Source: Mesorhizobium sp. ES1-1 (GTDB lineage Bacteria; Pseudomonadota; Alphaproteobacteria; Rhizobiales; Rhizobiaceae). Taken from it: DNA of 64,000 nucleotides. The position numbers and the translations under genes were made by a program. Numbering within the stretch: the first letter of the stretch is position 1; every line of letters starts with the position of its first letter. Where the stretch lies: assembly GCF_020164785.1 (NCBI RefSeq), contig NZ_JAIUGX010000002.1:461264-525263 (forward strand), in the 5' to 3' direction. The notes beneath the pieces were generated by a model, which worked only from the letters and a program-made list of their open reading frames with translations, was not told the origin of the DNA and did no database searches. Shown in pieces: positions 48,582-57,457 of the stretch.

Positions 48582-49873
48582 GTCGGGGCGCTTCCTTGTC
48601 CGGACTGGTAACGAGCCTCTCCGGACCCTCCTGCTTCCAGCGCCATATGACGCGTACGCCGCGATTGGACAATCCAGTTGTAGAACGCGCCGCCCGCCAT
48701 CAGCACTGATGTGCCGAGGAACACCGCCCGCATGCCGAAATGGCCCCCGACAAAGCCACCGGTCAAGGGCCCGGCGACCTGCCCGACATATTGCGCCGAG
48801 ATTGCCAGGCCAAGCACATTGCCGCCGATGCCATCGGGAATGTTGTGGCGGATAACGCTGGTGATGCAGGGCAGCAGGCCACCCAGCGCCAGCCCCATCA
48901 GAAAGCGCAGGCCGATCAGCTGCCAGCTGTTGGTGACGAAGGCCTGCGGTATGAGCAGCAGTGCCGAGACGGCGAGGGCTCCGACGACGACGTTCCAGTG
49001 GCCGACGCGATCCGCCAGCTTGCCGAGCCACGATGCCGACAGGATGGTGCCGAGGGCCGCCGCCGACATCACAACGCCGGCAACCAGTGTCACCCGGCTT
49101 TGATCCTCGATGAGCTGCTGGACATAGACGGTGATGATGGGCTCGATCGACATGTTGGCGAAGGCAAGCAGCATACCGGTCGTCAGCATGGCCACCACCG
49201 GACGCTTGTCGGGGATCTGCGACCAGCCGCTCTTCGACTTTGCCGCCGATGGGGATTCGGCGGTCTGCGGGCGCGGGTCCTCCTTGATCAGGAAGGTCGT
49301 GGCCAGGAAAGCGAGGAAGATGACGGCGCCTGACAAGAGGAAGGTCGCTCGAATGCCAATGAGCGGCGGCAGCGCGCCGCCGAGCAGGGGGCCGACCAGC
49401 GAGCCCGCCGTGATGCCGGCCGACAATACGCCCAATGCCCAGCCCGAACGCTCCTTCGGTGTCTGCATGGCAACGAGGATCGTCGAACCCGAGGAGTAAC
49501 CTCCGGCAAAGCCAATCAGCAGTCGCAGCAGGACCAGTTGCCAGACAGTCTGCACCATGCCGGTCAGCGACATGCATATCGCCATGCCGAAGCTGGCGCG
49601 AACCAGCATTACCTTGCGGCCGTAGCGATCGCCTAAGCGTCCCCACAGCGGCGCTACCAGCGCCGCGGCGAAAAACGTCGCTCCATAGGCGATGCCCGAC
49701 CATTGCACGATCGCGGCATGCCCCTGCGCGCCGAGCTGCTCGATGTAAAGCGGCAGGAAAGGCAGCAGCAGCGTCATGGCGACGAGGGTGGAGAAGGATC
49801 CCGCGAAGCACACGAACAGGTTGCGCCGCCAGTGCACATTGTAGGTGCTGTCGGTCGTCGTGGTCTGCTGCAT
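48578..49873 (-). CDS. MFS multidrug transporter, DHA1 type
   Basis: A 431-aa transporter with about twelve membrane segments. The APLWGRLGDRYGRKVMLVRA loop (D-R-x-GRK) and the LRLLIGFAGGYSSG segment after it place it with the MdtG-like DHA1 efflux proteins. A charged loop at about 205-225 splits the two halves. It diverges from a GntR/FCD regulator with a repeated GGATACCA site between them, and it overlaps DUF423 downstream. The substrate is unknown. Confidence 0.9.
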   Translation of the reverse strand: MQQTTTTDSTYNVHWRRNLFVCFAGSFSTLVAMTLLLPFLPLYIEQLGAQGHAAIVQWSGIAYGATFFAAALVAPLWGRLGDRYGRKVMLVRASFGMAICMSLTGMVQTVWQLVLLRLLIGFAGGYSSGSTILVAMQTPKERSGWALGVLSAGITAGSLVGPLLGGALPPLIGIRATFLLSGAVIFLAFLATTFLIKEDPRPQTAESPSAAKSKSGWSQIPDKRPVVAMLTTGMLLAFANMSIEPIITVYVQQLIEDQSRVTLVAGVVMSAAALGTILSASWLGKLADRVGHWNVVVGALAVSALLLIPQAFVTNSWQLIGLRFLMGLALGGLLPCITSVIRHNIPDGIGGNVLGLAISAQYVGQVAGPLTGGFVGGHFGMRAVFLGTSVLMAGGAFYNWIVQSRRTRHMALEAGGSGEARYQSGQGSAPT

Positions 49874-49909
49874 GTCGCCGGTCCTACGCGTAATATTGGC
49901 CTGTTGTGA

Positions 49910-49931
49910 TGGATACCATTTTGGGATACCA
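49910..49931. promoter_or_regulatory. Repeated GGATACCA site between MFS and GntR genes
   Basis: GGATACCA occurs at 49911-49918 and again at 49924-49931, 13 bases apart. Each copy sits in a partial palindrome (ATGGATACCAT; TTGGGATACCA) with TGG/CCA half-sites, close to the TGGTATACCA pattern seen for FCD-type GntR proteins. It probably binds the divergent regulator. Confidence 0.55.
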
Positions 49932-50048
49932 GACCGGTGTTCGTGATGGACGCATGGCTGACCGCTGTCAATGCGGTCGTCTCAAACGTGATCGAAAAAA
50001 CGTGGACCGGTTGGCCGTTCGTGGCCGGCAGCACAGGAATGGACCCGC

Positions 50049-50714
50049 ATGTCGCAGATGCAGAGCGTGGAAAAACAGCTTCGGCACATGATCCTTGGCC
50101 TCGAGATCGGCCCAGGCGAGAAACTCACGGAGCGCTGGATCGAAAACCGCTTCGGAGCGTCGCGAACGCCTGTCAGGGCGGCCCTGCTGCGGCTTGAAAC
50201 GGAAGGCCTGGTCAGCAGGGACGGCCGCGGATGGAGCGTGTCGCCTATTAATCTTGCCGAACTGGAACAGATCGCCGTCTACAGGGAAGCGGTGGAAGTC
50301 GCGGCATTGCGGCTCACATGTGCCCTGGCGGACAGAAGCGCCGTCGATGTCATAGAGGCCATGCTCGAATCCTGCGACAACGACACGCCACGCGAGGAGT
50401 GGCATCGCGTCGGCATGGATTTTCACATCGAGTTGGCGCGCCTTTCGGCCAATGAATTCCTGTTCCGGGCGGTCCGCGATTCCATGACCCGCCTGTCGCG
50501 GGCGCGCTGGCTGGAGGTTCGTGATGAAGCCGCCCTTGCTCGCGCATGGGCCGAACATCGCGCCATTCTGGCGGCCGTGCGCCTCGGCGACGCCGAGGAG
50601 GCGGCGCGCCTGCTGACGAGCCACATCGTCGGCAGCCGCGATCGGCTGGTGACGTCACTGGCCAATGATAGGCGCGGTCTGCGTGCCAGGGGATTCGCCG
50701 TCGTCGCTGCTTAG
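50049..50714 (+). CDS. GntR-family regulator, FadR/FCD subgroup
   Basis: The 221-aa protein has an N-terminal winged helix (about 8-72, with LTERWIENRFGASRTPVRAALLRLETEGLV) and an all-helical FCD ligand domain (about 85-210) including the D-x-x-FH motif (GMDFHIELA) and the AEHRAIL helix that supply metal-binding residues. It diverges from the MFS transporter gene, which is the likely target. Confidence 0.9.
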   Translation: MSQMQSVEKQLRHMILGLEIGPGEKLTERWIENRFGASRTPVRAALLRLETEGLVSRDGRGWSVSPINLAELEQIAVYREAVEVAALRLTCALADRSAVDVIEAMLESCDNDTPREEWHRVGMDFHIELARLSANEFLFRAVRDSMTRLSRARWLEVRDEAALARAWAEHRAILAAVRLGDAEEAARLLTSHIVGSRDRLVTSLANDRRGLRARGFAVVAA

Positions 50715-50817
50715 TTGTCATGATTGACGGCCAGCGCCCACGCGGGCAGAGGGTCCATCCCGCCTGGCGCGCACTTTCGGCCTCGCTTCACGACCGCCGA
50801 TGGCGTAAGGAGCGGCA

Positions 50818-51078
50818 ATGGAAAACAACCGATTTGAAACACCCGTGACCGTCAAGTCCGTCACGCCGGGAAGCACTCAGCTGTTGCGAACGGCCCGCGA
50901 GGCTTCCGACTACCTGCTCAACAGCTGGCCGGGAAAGCGCAGCCCCAAGCATCGTGCGGCCCTGCAGGCCTGCCACGATGCGCTCGCGGGCGACAAGCCG
51001 GCAATGAACGCCAGACGGGCTTTCATCGCGGCGGCGCGTGAAGTGGATGTCTTCGTCAGCGACAAAGCGCCGGCCTGA
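50818..51078 (+). CDS. DUF982 domain protein
   Basis: This 86-aa cytoplasmic protein shows the DUF982 layout: an initial strand, REASDYLLNSWPGKR, KHRAALQACHDAL and a final FIAAAREVDVFV helix. DUF982 proteins are common and multi-copy in rhizobia and have no known function. A TAAGGAG sequence lies 6 bases before the ATG. Confidence 0.87.
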   Translation: MENNRFETPVTVKSVTPGSTQLLRTAREASDYLLNSWPGKRSPKHRAALQACHDALAGDKPAMNARRAFIAAAREVDVFVSDKAPA

Positions 51079-51142
51079 CATAATCGCATCTGAGCGGCGA
51101 CCAGGGGTTGAGGCAGGGCCCGCCTTCGCGGGCCTTCTGCCG

Positions 51143-51289
51143 TCATTCCGCGGTTTCGGAGTCCGTGTCGTCCTCGGGCTTCGAGCGTTCGCGCGCGGCA
51201 GTCTTGGCTGCCATCTTCTCTGCTTTCTTGGCCGCCTTCTGGCGGTCACGTTCCTTGCGTTCCTGGTCGTAATTCGGTGGTCGTGCCAT
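51143..51289 (-). CDS. Small highly charged protein (48 aa)
   Basis: The ORF MARPPNYDQERKERDRQ... is preceded by AAGGAG at 7 bases, which fixes the start at 51289. It is almost entirely charged: an N-terminal Lys/Arg/Ala helix and an acidic tail (EDDTDSETAE). It has no hydrophobic core and may be a nucleic-acid-associated or disordered protein. I recall similar short proteins in rhizobial genomes, but no function. Confidence 0.72.
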   Translation of the reverse strand: MARPPNYDQERKERDRQKAAKKAEKMAAKTAARERSKPEDDTDSETAE

Positions 51290-51497
51290 ATCGGCTCCTT
51301 TTACTGCCTCGCGGCTCTGTTCCTGCCTAGGAGCATTGGCTTTCAAACACAACAGCAGAAGCGGTGGTGCGCCCCCTCGCGCCGGTGATTTGTCGGGCTT
51401 CACAACATCCGGACTTGCAAGACACGCCGCACAATGATGTAGGAGTGCCAAGGTGCCGATGTATTGAGAGCCCTAGCTTATTTTCATCAAGTGAAAA

Positions 51498-52469
51498 ATG
51501 GCCAAGATTGCGCGAACGACGGCAAAGGTCTTCTACTATGCGCGCAACTTCGCGCGCGACATCGCCCCTCAGGCATTGTTTCGTCGCAAACTGAGGGCTC
51601 GTCTCGACCAAGCCAGGCTACCCGATGCGGCGGTGCGTCGGCGGCTCCATTATTGCAACAAACTGCAGGATGCCTTTGCGCCCAGCGCGGATGCAGTGCC
51701 GGTCGGCAAGCTGCCTTTCACGCCGACCATGTATTATTACGACTTGAAGGAATTCGCACGGTATTTCGATCCAGCATTGCTTATCGACTTGCAATTCGGT
51801 GATGTGCGCAGCGTCCCGGACGTCCCGTCGATCGTCAAGAATCGGCCGATTTGCGCTGATGACGGCAATGCGGTGCTGATGAAGCTCGACAAGTTCCGTC
51901 ACTTCCATATGCCCGGCGACGCGACTCCCTTCGCCGACAAGCTCCCGGCCGTGATCTGGCGCGGCGATCTCAACAACCCCATCCGCAAAAGGTTTCTGAA
52001 TGCCGTGCGCGGCCTGACTTTCTGCGATGCCGGCTCGCACAAGCCGAACGCGCCGGCCGAGTACAGCAAGCCCTTCCTCAGCATAAGCCAGCATCAGCGC
52101 TATCGCTACATTGTCTCGCTCGAAGGCAATGACGTGGCGACCAACCTGAAGTGGATCATGAGCTCGAAGTCGCTTTGCCTGATGCCGCCACCGTCGTACG
52201 AGACATGGTTTGCGGAAAGTCAGCTTGAGGCTGATGTCCATTATGTGCCGCTCGAAGCCGACTTCTCCAATCTTGCCGAACGCGTCGCGTATTTCGAACG
52301 CAATCCCGGGCAGGCTGAGCGCATCATCGCCGCTGCGAATGCCTATTGCAGGACATTCGCCAACGAGCAGGCCGAGCAGGCGATCTCGCTGCTGGTGCTC
52401 TACAAATACTTTGTCCTCAGCGGCCAGATCAAACCCGACCCGGAAGTCTGGCGTTACATCACGGACTGA
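51498..52469 (+). CDS. Glycosyltransferase family 90 protein
   Basis: The 323-aa protein fits the GT90/CAP10 family: a central IWRGDLNNPIRKRFLN segment and the diagnostic RYIVSLEGNDVATNLKWIMSSKSL block near 210-235, then PPPSYETWF and YVPLEADFSNL. Bacterial GT90 enzymes add sugars to lipopolysaccharide or capsule. There is no signal peptide; the N-terminus is basic. No other polysaccharide gene is adjacent, so acceptor and donor are unknown. Confidence 0.87.
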   Translation: MAKIARTTAKVFYYARNFARDIAPQALFRRKLRARLDQARLPDAAVRRRLHYCNKLQDAFAPSADAVPVGKLPFTPTMYYYDLKEFARYFDPALLIDLQFGDVRSVPDVPSIVKNRPICADDGNAVLMKLDKFRHFHMPGDATPFADKLPAVIWRGDLNNPIRKRFLNAVRGLTFCDAGSHKPNAPAEYSKPFLSISQHQRYRYIVSLEGNDVATNLKWIMSSKSLCLMPPPSYETWFAESQLEADVHYVPLEADFSNLAERVAYFERNPGQAERIIAAANAYCRTFANEQAEQAISLLVLYKYFVLSGQIKPDPEVWRYITD

Positions 52470-52495
52470 AGCATTTCAGGAAAACTGAACGGGCC

Positions 52496-52542
52496 GGGGA
52501 AACGGTTGCGCTTTCCCGGGGAAAGGCGGTTGCGCTTTCCCC
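52496..52542. repeat. Tandem 24-bp hairpin unit between convergent genes
   Basis: CGGTTGCGCTTTCCC occurs twice, at 52503-52517 and 52527-52541. Each copy is preceded by GGGGAAA or GGGAAA, which pairs with TTTCCCC, giving two successive hairpins (the second with a perfect 7-bp stem, 52518-52524 with 52536-52542). It lies between the convergent GT90 and aldo/keto reductase genes and may terminate both. Confidence 0.65.
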
Positions 52543-52602
52543 TTGGAGAATTGCCTTGAAGAATGAGTTGCCGGAAAGCGCCGCGCTCCCGTCGACCGGC
52601 TG

Positions 52603-53646
52603 TCATACCTCGCTTCGGTCGATCACGAGATCCGCGGGACCGAACCGGTCTTTTGCGGTCAACTGCTGGTGCCAATAGGGGTAAAGCAGCGGTGGCCGGC
52701 TGACCGCGTCCAGACGGCTGCGTTCGTCGTCGGCGAGGACCAGGCGCGCGGCCGCAAGGTTGTCCTTGAGTTGAGTTTCGTTGCGGGCGCCGATCACCAG
52801 CGAGGAAATCGCCGGCCTGCCAAGCAGCCAGGCCAATGCCACCTGGGCCGCCGACACGCCTCGCTGGGTGGCGATATCGACGAGGACATCGACGATCCGC
52901 CAAAGCCGGTCCTCGTCGCGGATCGGCGGTTCCGACCAGCCCGCGAGCTGGCGGGCGGTCGGGCTGTCGCGGCGGTATTTGCCCGACAGCAAACCACCGG
53001 CGAGCGGGCTCCAGACCAGCACGCCCAGCCCTTGGTCAACCGAAATCGGCAGCAGTTCATATTCCGCCTCGCGCGCTTCCAGCGTGTAGTGGATCTGCTG
53101 GGTGACGAAGCGCGGCTGGTGCCGGCTGTCGCTGATGCCGAGCGCCTTCATCACCTGCCAGCCGGAATAGTTGGAACATCCGACATAGCGAACCTTGCCA
53201 CGGGCAACCAGCGTATCGAGTGCGGCGATCGTCTCATCCAAGGGCGTCACGCCATCCCACTCGTGCAGGAAGTAGACATCGATGACGTCGGTCTTAAGCC
53301 GCTTAAGACTCTTTTCGCATTCGCGGATCAAATGATGGCGCGACAGGCCTTCGTCGTTTGGACCCTTACCGACCCGCATCCGCGCCTTGGAAGCGATCAG
53401 CACATCGCCCTTGCGCTTGCCGCCGAGTGCCTCGCCGATAATCTCTTCCGATAGCCCGTTCGAATAGACATTGGCGGTGTCGATGAGATTGACGCCGGCA
53501 TCGATACAGATGTCGATCATCCTACGTGCTTCATCGACATCGGTTTTCCCGACCGCGGCGAACGGACCGGTGCCACCGAAGGTCATGGTGCCCAGCGTCA
53601 ATGTCGATACCTTCAAGCCGGAACGGCCGAGAGTGCGGTATTCCAT
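52603..53646 (-). CDS. Aldo/keto reductase
   Basis: A 347-aa NADPH-dependent oxidoreductase with a TIM-barrel fold. The catalytic tetrad is visible: Asp56 and Tyr61 (DTANVYS), Lys87 (IASKAR) and His128 (FLHEWD). The C-terminal NADPH site includes LLGRPAISSLVIGARNETQLKDN. The ATG at 53646 follows AGGACTGAT; an upstream start at 53661 would add 5 residues. The substrate is unknown; relatives reduce aldehydes and sugars. Confidence 0.92.
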   Translation of the reverse strand: MEYRTLGRSGLKVSTLTLGTMTFGGTGPFAAVGKTDVDEARRMIDICIDAGVNLIDTANVYSNGLSEEIIGEALGGKRKGDVLIASKARMRVGKGPNDEGLSRHHLIRECEKSLKRLKTDVIDVYFLHEWDGVTPLDETIAALDTLVARGKVRYVGCSNYSGWQVMKALGISDSRHQPRFVTQQIHYTLEAREAEYELLPISVDQGLGVLVWSPLAGGLLSGKYRRDSPTARQLAGWSEPPIRDEDRLWRIVDVLVDIATQRGVSAAQVALAWLLGRPAISSLVIGARNETQLKDNLAAARLVLADDERSRLDAVSRPPLLYPYWHQQLTAKDRFGPADLVIDRSEV

Positions 53647-53824
53647 ATCAGTCCTCGCCAATGCGTTGAGTTGGGGCTGCGCGCCGGCGGCCCGAATGCG
53701 ACCCCGGATTTGTAGGACAAATTGTTCGGCTTGTCGCCATTCGGCAGCGCGGACGATGCTATCGCGGCTGCCGCAACTGCCTTACGGTCGGCGTCTGGTC
53801 ACTCCAGGGACGAGACAACCCCAC

Positions 53825-54469
53825 TTAGTCCCGCTTGATCACCACATGCGTGGCCAGCGCCGTCGCGCTCTGCTCGTGGCACCGATAGCCCAGCCCGGGC
53901 AGATCCAGGCCCGCAAAAAGGTTCTCGCCGTTGCCCAGCAACACCGGCGAAATCGCCAGATGCAGCTCGTCGATCAATTTCTCCTTGAGATATTGCCTGA
54001 TGGTGGCGACACCGCCGCCGACCCGGACGTCTTTGCCATAGGCCGCCGCCCTTGCCTGTTCGAGTGCGGAATGGATGCCGTCGGTGACGAAGTGGAAAGT
54101 CGTGCCGCCCTCCATAGTCAACGAATCCCGCTTGTGATGGGTCAGCACGAAGACCGGAACGTGGTAAGGCGGGTTGTCGCCCCACCAACCCTTCCAGCTG
54201 TCGTCGGGCCAGTCGCCGCGGACCGGCCCGAACATGTTACGGCCGAGTATCCAGGCGCCGACATTTTCGAAGCTGCGGGCGGCAAAGTCTTCATCGATGC
54301 CGACCTCGCCGCCTTCCTCGCCGAACATCCGGCGGAAGGTCCGGGTGGCGAATGCCCATTTGTGCAACGCCGGGCCACCGACGCCCAGCGGATTTTGCAG
54401 GTCCTGGTTCGGCCCCGCGCCATAACCGTCCAGCGAAAGGCTAAAAGCATTGACGCGAAGTCTGGACAT
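53825..54469 (-). CDS. Dihydrofolate reductase-like (RibD C-terminal) protein
   Basis: The 214-aa protein has the RibD_C/DHFR-like fold: SRLRVNAFSLSLDG at the start, AWILGRNMFGP, PVFVLTHHKR, and DVRVGGGVATIRQYL for NADPH binding. These stand-alone proteins are related to DHFR and to riboflavin RibD, but their substrates are mostly unknown. The ATG at 54469 follows AGGGAAGC. The next upstream gene is a VOC protein on the same strand. Confidence 0.87.
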   Translation of the reverse strand: MSRLRVNAFSLSLDGYGAGPNQDLQNPLGVGGPALHKWAFATRTFRRMFGEEGGEVGIDEDFAARSFENVGAWILGRNMFGPVRGDWPDDSWKGWWGDNPPYHVPVFVLTHHKRDSLTMEGGTTFHFVTDGIHSALEQARAAAYGKDVRVGGGVATIRQYLKEKLIDELHLAISPVLLGNGENLFAGLDLPGLGYRCHEQSATALATHVVIKRD

Positions 54470-54596
54470 TGATGCTTCCCTATTGTGATTGCAGTGGGCA
54501 ATCGGTAACAAAACCGATTGCGACTCGCAAGCAGTTTCCTCTGCTGGAAATCCGTCAGCTCTTCACAAGGCTATCTGTGATTGAGCCTGCCTAGCT

Positions 54597-55139
54597 TCAG
54601 GCGCCAGAGAGTTCCATGAACCGGATATGATTGTTGAAGGGATCGGTGACCTCGACCGTCAGTCGGCTATCCTCGTGCTCGAGGCCCGGCTTCATGTAGC
54701 GATAGTTCTTGCCCGTGAGTTCCGCGTGGAAGTCGCGGATACCCTTCATGTACACGACCATGCTGCCGCCTGGCGTCGCGTCCCCGGCGTGTTCCGACAG
54801 GTGCAGAAAGAGGCCACCGCGAGAGACCTGCGTATAAAGCGGAAAATGCTCGCCGTAGCGATGTTCCCAGTCGATGGTGAAGCCGAGGAAGCCAAGGTAG
54901 AATTCGTGCGCCTTGGCAACGTCGAAAATGCGCACGATCGGCGCGATTCGTTCGAAAACGATCGACTCAGTGGCGGCCAGGGGCGCCTCGTTTTTTGCCG
55001 ACAGGATGTTCCAACTAGCCAGCCCGAACTGGCGTGCGACGATCTCCAGCGCCTCGCTGTGGCTTATCGTCAGGTCGCGGGCGGCAAGCGCCTCCCGCAT
55101 GGCTTTCGCCATGGTTTTTGCGTCTCTATAGGCGAGCAT
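54597..55139 (-). CDS. VOC/glyoxalase-like protein with helical N-terminal domain
   Basis: The 180-aa protein joins an N-terminal helical domain (about 1-50, AYRDAKTMAKAMREALAARD, with the FGLASWN motif) to a single VOC domain (about 60-178, IVRIFDVAKAHEFYLGFLGF). This layout is found in bleomycin-resistance-like glyoxalase-superfamily proteins of rhizobia. A single VOC module would work as a dimer. Ligand unknown. Confidence 0.85.
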   Translation of the reverse strand: MLAYRDAKTMAKAMREALAARDLTISHSEALEIVARQFGLASWNILSAKNEAPLAATESIVFERIAPIVRIFDVAKAHEFYLGFLGFTIDWEHRYGEHFPLYTQVSRGGLFLHLSEHAGDATPGGSMVVYMKGIRDFHAELTGKNYRYMKPGLEHEDSRLTVEVTDPFNNHIRFMELSGA

Positions 55140-55378
55140 GTCCGTTCCTCTATCACGGCGAAGTCTTCGTCAGTGCCCGCATTGCCGACGCCTTCGCCCG
55201 ACGGTGAAACGGGTCAGGAAGCATCCTCTGAAGGCGTTCGCCATACCTCTTGGCGAGGTGCGGACTGCCGGCCGCCTCCGGCCGTGCCGCATCATAGCGA
55301 AAAGCGCCGGTTTTTGTCAGCGGGAATTCCAAAGAACTGGCGGCCGGATGGGACGAGGGACCTGCCAGGAAGACGGAG

Positions 55379-56410
55379 CTATCCCTTCAGCAACTCCGCC
55401 ACCTCTGGCGCAAAATAAGTCAATATGCCGTCGCAGCCGGCGCGCTTGAAAGCAAGCAGGGATTCCAGCATCGCTTTCTCCCCGTCGATCCAGCCATTGG
55501 CGGCGGCGGCCTTGATCATCGAATATTCGCCCGACACCTGGTAGGCGAAGGTCGGCATCTGGAACTCGTCCTTCAGCCGGCGGATGATGTCGAGATAGGG
55601 CAGGCCGGGCTTGACCATCAGCATGTCGGCGCCCTCGGCGATGTCCTGTTCGGCCTCGCGAACCGCCTCGTCCGAATTGGCGTGATCGATGTAATAGGTC
55701 TTCTTGTCGCCCTTGAGCAGGCCGGCCGTGCCGACTGCCTCGCGATAGGGGCCGTAGAAGGCCGAGGCGAACTTGGTCGCGTAGGACATGATCGCCACGT
55801 CCTGGAAGCCATTGGCGTCCAGCGCATCGCGGATGGCGCCGATGCGGCCATCCATCATGTCGGACGGCGCGATGATGTCGGCGCCGGACGCCGCCTGGAT
55901 GACCGCCGCCGCCGCGACTTGTTCCACCGTCTCGTCATTGACGATGATGCCGTCGCGCAGGATGCCGTCATGGCCGTGGCTGGTGAACGGATCGAGCGCG
56001 GCATCGGTGATGATGCCGATCTCGGGCACCGCGTCCTTGATCGCGCGCGTGGCGCGGTTGATGACGTTCTGGGGGTCGAGGATGTGCGAGCCGGTCTGGT
56101 CGCGCAGCCCCATGTCGACGTTGGGGAAGGTGGCGATCGCCGGAATGCCGAGCTTTGCCGCGCGCTCGGCCTCCTCGACGGCGAGGTCGATCGACAGGCG
56201 GAAGACGCCGGGCATTGAGACGATGGGTTCACGTACCTGTCTGCCGTCGACGACGAAGATCGGCCAGATCAGGTCGTCCACCGTCAACCGGTTCTCCTGC
56301 ACGAGGCGGCGCGACCAGTCGGCCTTTCGCATGCGGCGCAAACGCCGGCTGCCTGTGACTTCGTCGACGCTGCGCGCGCCGGCTGGCTTGGTCGGGGTGA
56401 ATTTGTTCAT
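55379..56410 (-). CDS. hemB: HemB, delta-aminolevulinic acid dehydratase
   Basis: HemB condenses two 5-aminolevulinate molecules to porphobilinogen for heme and vitamin B12. The 343-aa protein has Schiff-base lysines at about 213 (YATKFASAFYGPYREA) and 267 (VKPGLPYLD). The metal site region reads DAALDPFTSHGHDG near 136-149, with Asp/Ala replacing the Cys set of zinc enzymes, the magnesium-type pattern known from alphaproteobacteria. The ATG at 56410 is preferred; the frame extends to 56470. Confidence 0.96.
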   Translation of the reverse strand: MNKFTPTKPAGARSVDEVTGSRRLRRMRKADWSRRLVQENRLTVDDLIWPIFVVDGRQVREPIVSMPGVFRLSIDLAVEEAERAAKLGIPAIATFPNVDMGLRDQTGSHILDPQNVINRATRAIKDAVPEIGIITDAALDPFTSHGHDGILRDGIIVNDETVEQVAAAAVIQAASGADIIAPSDMMDGRIGAIRDALDANGFQDVAIMSYATKFASAFYGPYREAVGTAGLLKGDKKTYYIDHANSDEAVREAEQDIAEGADMLMVKPGLPYLDIIRRLKDEFQMPTFAYQVSGEYSMIKAAAANGWIDGEKAMLESLLAFKRAGCDGILTYFAPEVAELLKG

Positions 56411-56612
56411 CGCCAAAACTCCGGATCGGCGGCTTTTACCACGACCTCCCGCCGCTGACCAATGCGACACGATTGTGCCAGCGCCTGAGCGCTATCGTGG
56501 CTGGTTGTGTAGCGCGCAAAATCGTTTGGCATCTCCGCGCAACTTCATTTGGCATCAGTTGCCGCCGCCTTGCGGCTCAGCAGAGGCTGGTCATTGCGCA
56601 ATCTCGCCTGCA
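56411..56612. other. Junction between hemB and the accessory/prophage region
   Basis: This 202-bp gap holds the hemB promoter side and the 3' end region of the TIR gene. I looked for a tRNA fragment, integrase remnant or direct repeat marking an attachment site and found none that stands out. Base composition becomes visibly less GC-rich to the right. Confidence 0.35.
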
Positions 56613-57410
56613 CTATTTGTGGGGGACGGTCAGCGTGCTCAGCAATCCCGTGAGGTCGTTAGGATCGCCTTTTGAGTCCTCAAGCTCGTCTGTCTTCTTG
56701 ACACTCGGCATCAGTTTATTTCCCGACAAAACGTATCGCCCCGGCGGAATCGCATTCCCCAGCCCTAATGTCCCTGGGAAGGCTATGTTTCCCACGTAGG
56801 CCACCAGGAGCGAACTCGTGTTTTCAAGCTCCCGGAGGGTCGCCTGCTGCCTTTTGATCTCGCTTAGGATGAGTTCGAGAGCAGCATCCACATTGCTTTG
56901 AAGCTGATCGGTATGCTCCTCGAACTTGGGCGCTTCGGCCTCAATAGCTCTGAACTGGTCATCTAGCTCAGGCCACCACTTTTCGAAGGTGGCGTGCAAG
57001 CGCGCGTCTTCGATAACCATCTCGGAAGCTGAATTGATGTCCCTCACCAGCTTACGCACGCCTTCCTTCTCAAATTTGTTGTGCTGGAACTGCTGCAACG
57101 GGCTTTTAACCAGGGCGAGCTCGTTCATGTTGCAAAGCAGAGGAGCGACTCGGCCGGGCATCTTATTGGATAGAGCCCCGGCCTCGAAAAGGACCCACGG
57201 CGCTTCGTAATTGGCTTCGGTCAGTATCAAGATGCCATAGTCACGTTCGCTAAGGTTGCTCGCTATGGCATTAAGCCCGCGCTCGCCAGATTGAATGTCC
57301 TGGGACGACATCCACACGTCCGCCGATTGCAATACGCTTGGGAGCCACAGTTTCATGGCCTCCGCTATCGCGTGGCTCTGTTTGCCTGACCAACTTAGAA
57401 AAATCTTCAT
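56613..57410 (-). CDS. Stand-alone TIR-domain protein
   Basis: The 265-aa protein starts directly with a TIR fold: MKIFLSWSGKQSHAIAEAMK as strand A and helix, VWMSSQDI as the BB-loop region, YGILILTEANYEAPWVLFEAGALS with Glu76 at the expected NAD-cleaving glutamate. The next 60 residues are helical and acidic; the last 70 are of unknown fold, ending in LTGLLSTLTVPHK. TIR proteins act as NAD-degrading or signalling parts of anti-phage systems such as Thoeris, but no ThsA or other partner adjoins it. A strong AGGGGGG ribosome site precedes the ATG. It lies on the tail-module strand, next to a phage methylase, and is less GC-rich. Confidence 0.85.
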   Translation of the reverse strand: MKIFLSWSGKQSHAIAEAMKLWLPSVLQSADVWMSSQDIQSGERGLNAIASNLSERDYGILILTEANYEAPWVLFEAGALSNKMPGRVAPLLCNMNELALVKSPLQQFQHNKFEKEGVRKLVRDINSASEMVIEDARLHATFEKWWPELDDQFRAIEAEAPKFEEHTDQLQSNVDAALELILSEIKRQQATLRELENTSSLLVAYVGNIAFPGTLGLGNAIPPGRYVLSGNKLMPSVKKTDELEDSKGDPNDLTGLLSTLTVPHK

Positions 57411-57457
57411 GATGCCCCCCTGTGTGTGTCGCCCACCTACAATAGCACCGGTATGTG

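Noticed and set aside
49435..49893. Plus-strand open frame over the start of the DHA1 transporter
   Set aside because: Shadow of the transporter; no motif or ribosome site.
56411..56612. Prophage attachment site next to hemB
   Set aside because: Composition changes here, but no integrase, tRNA remnant or direct repeat could be shown.
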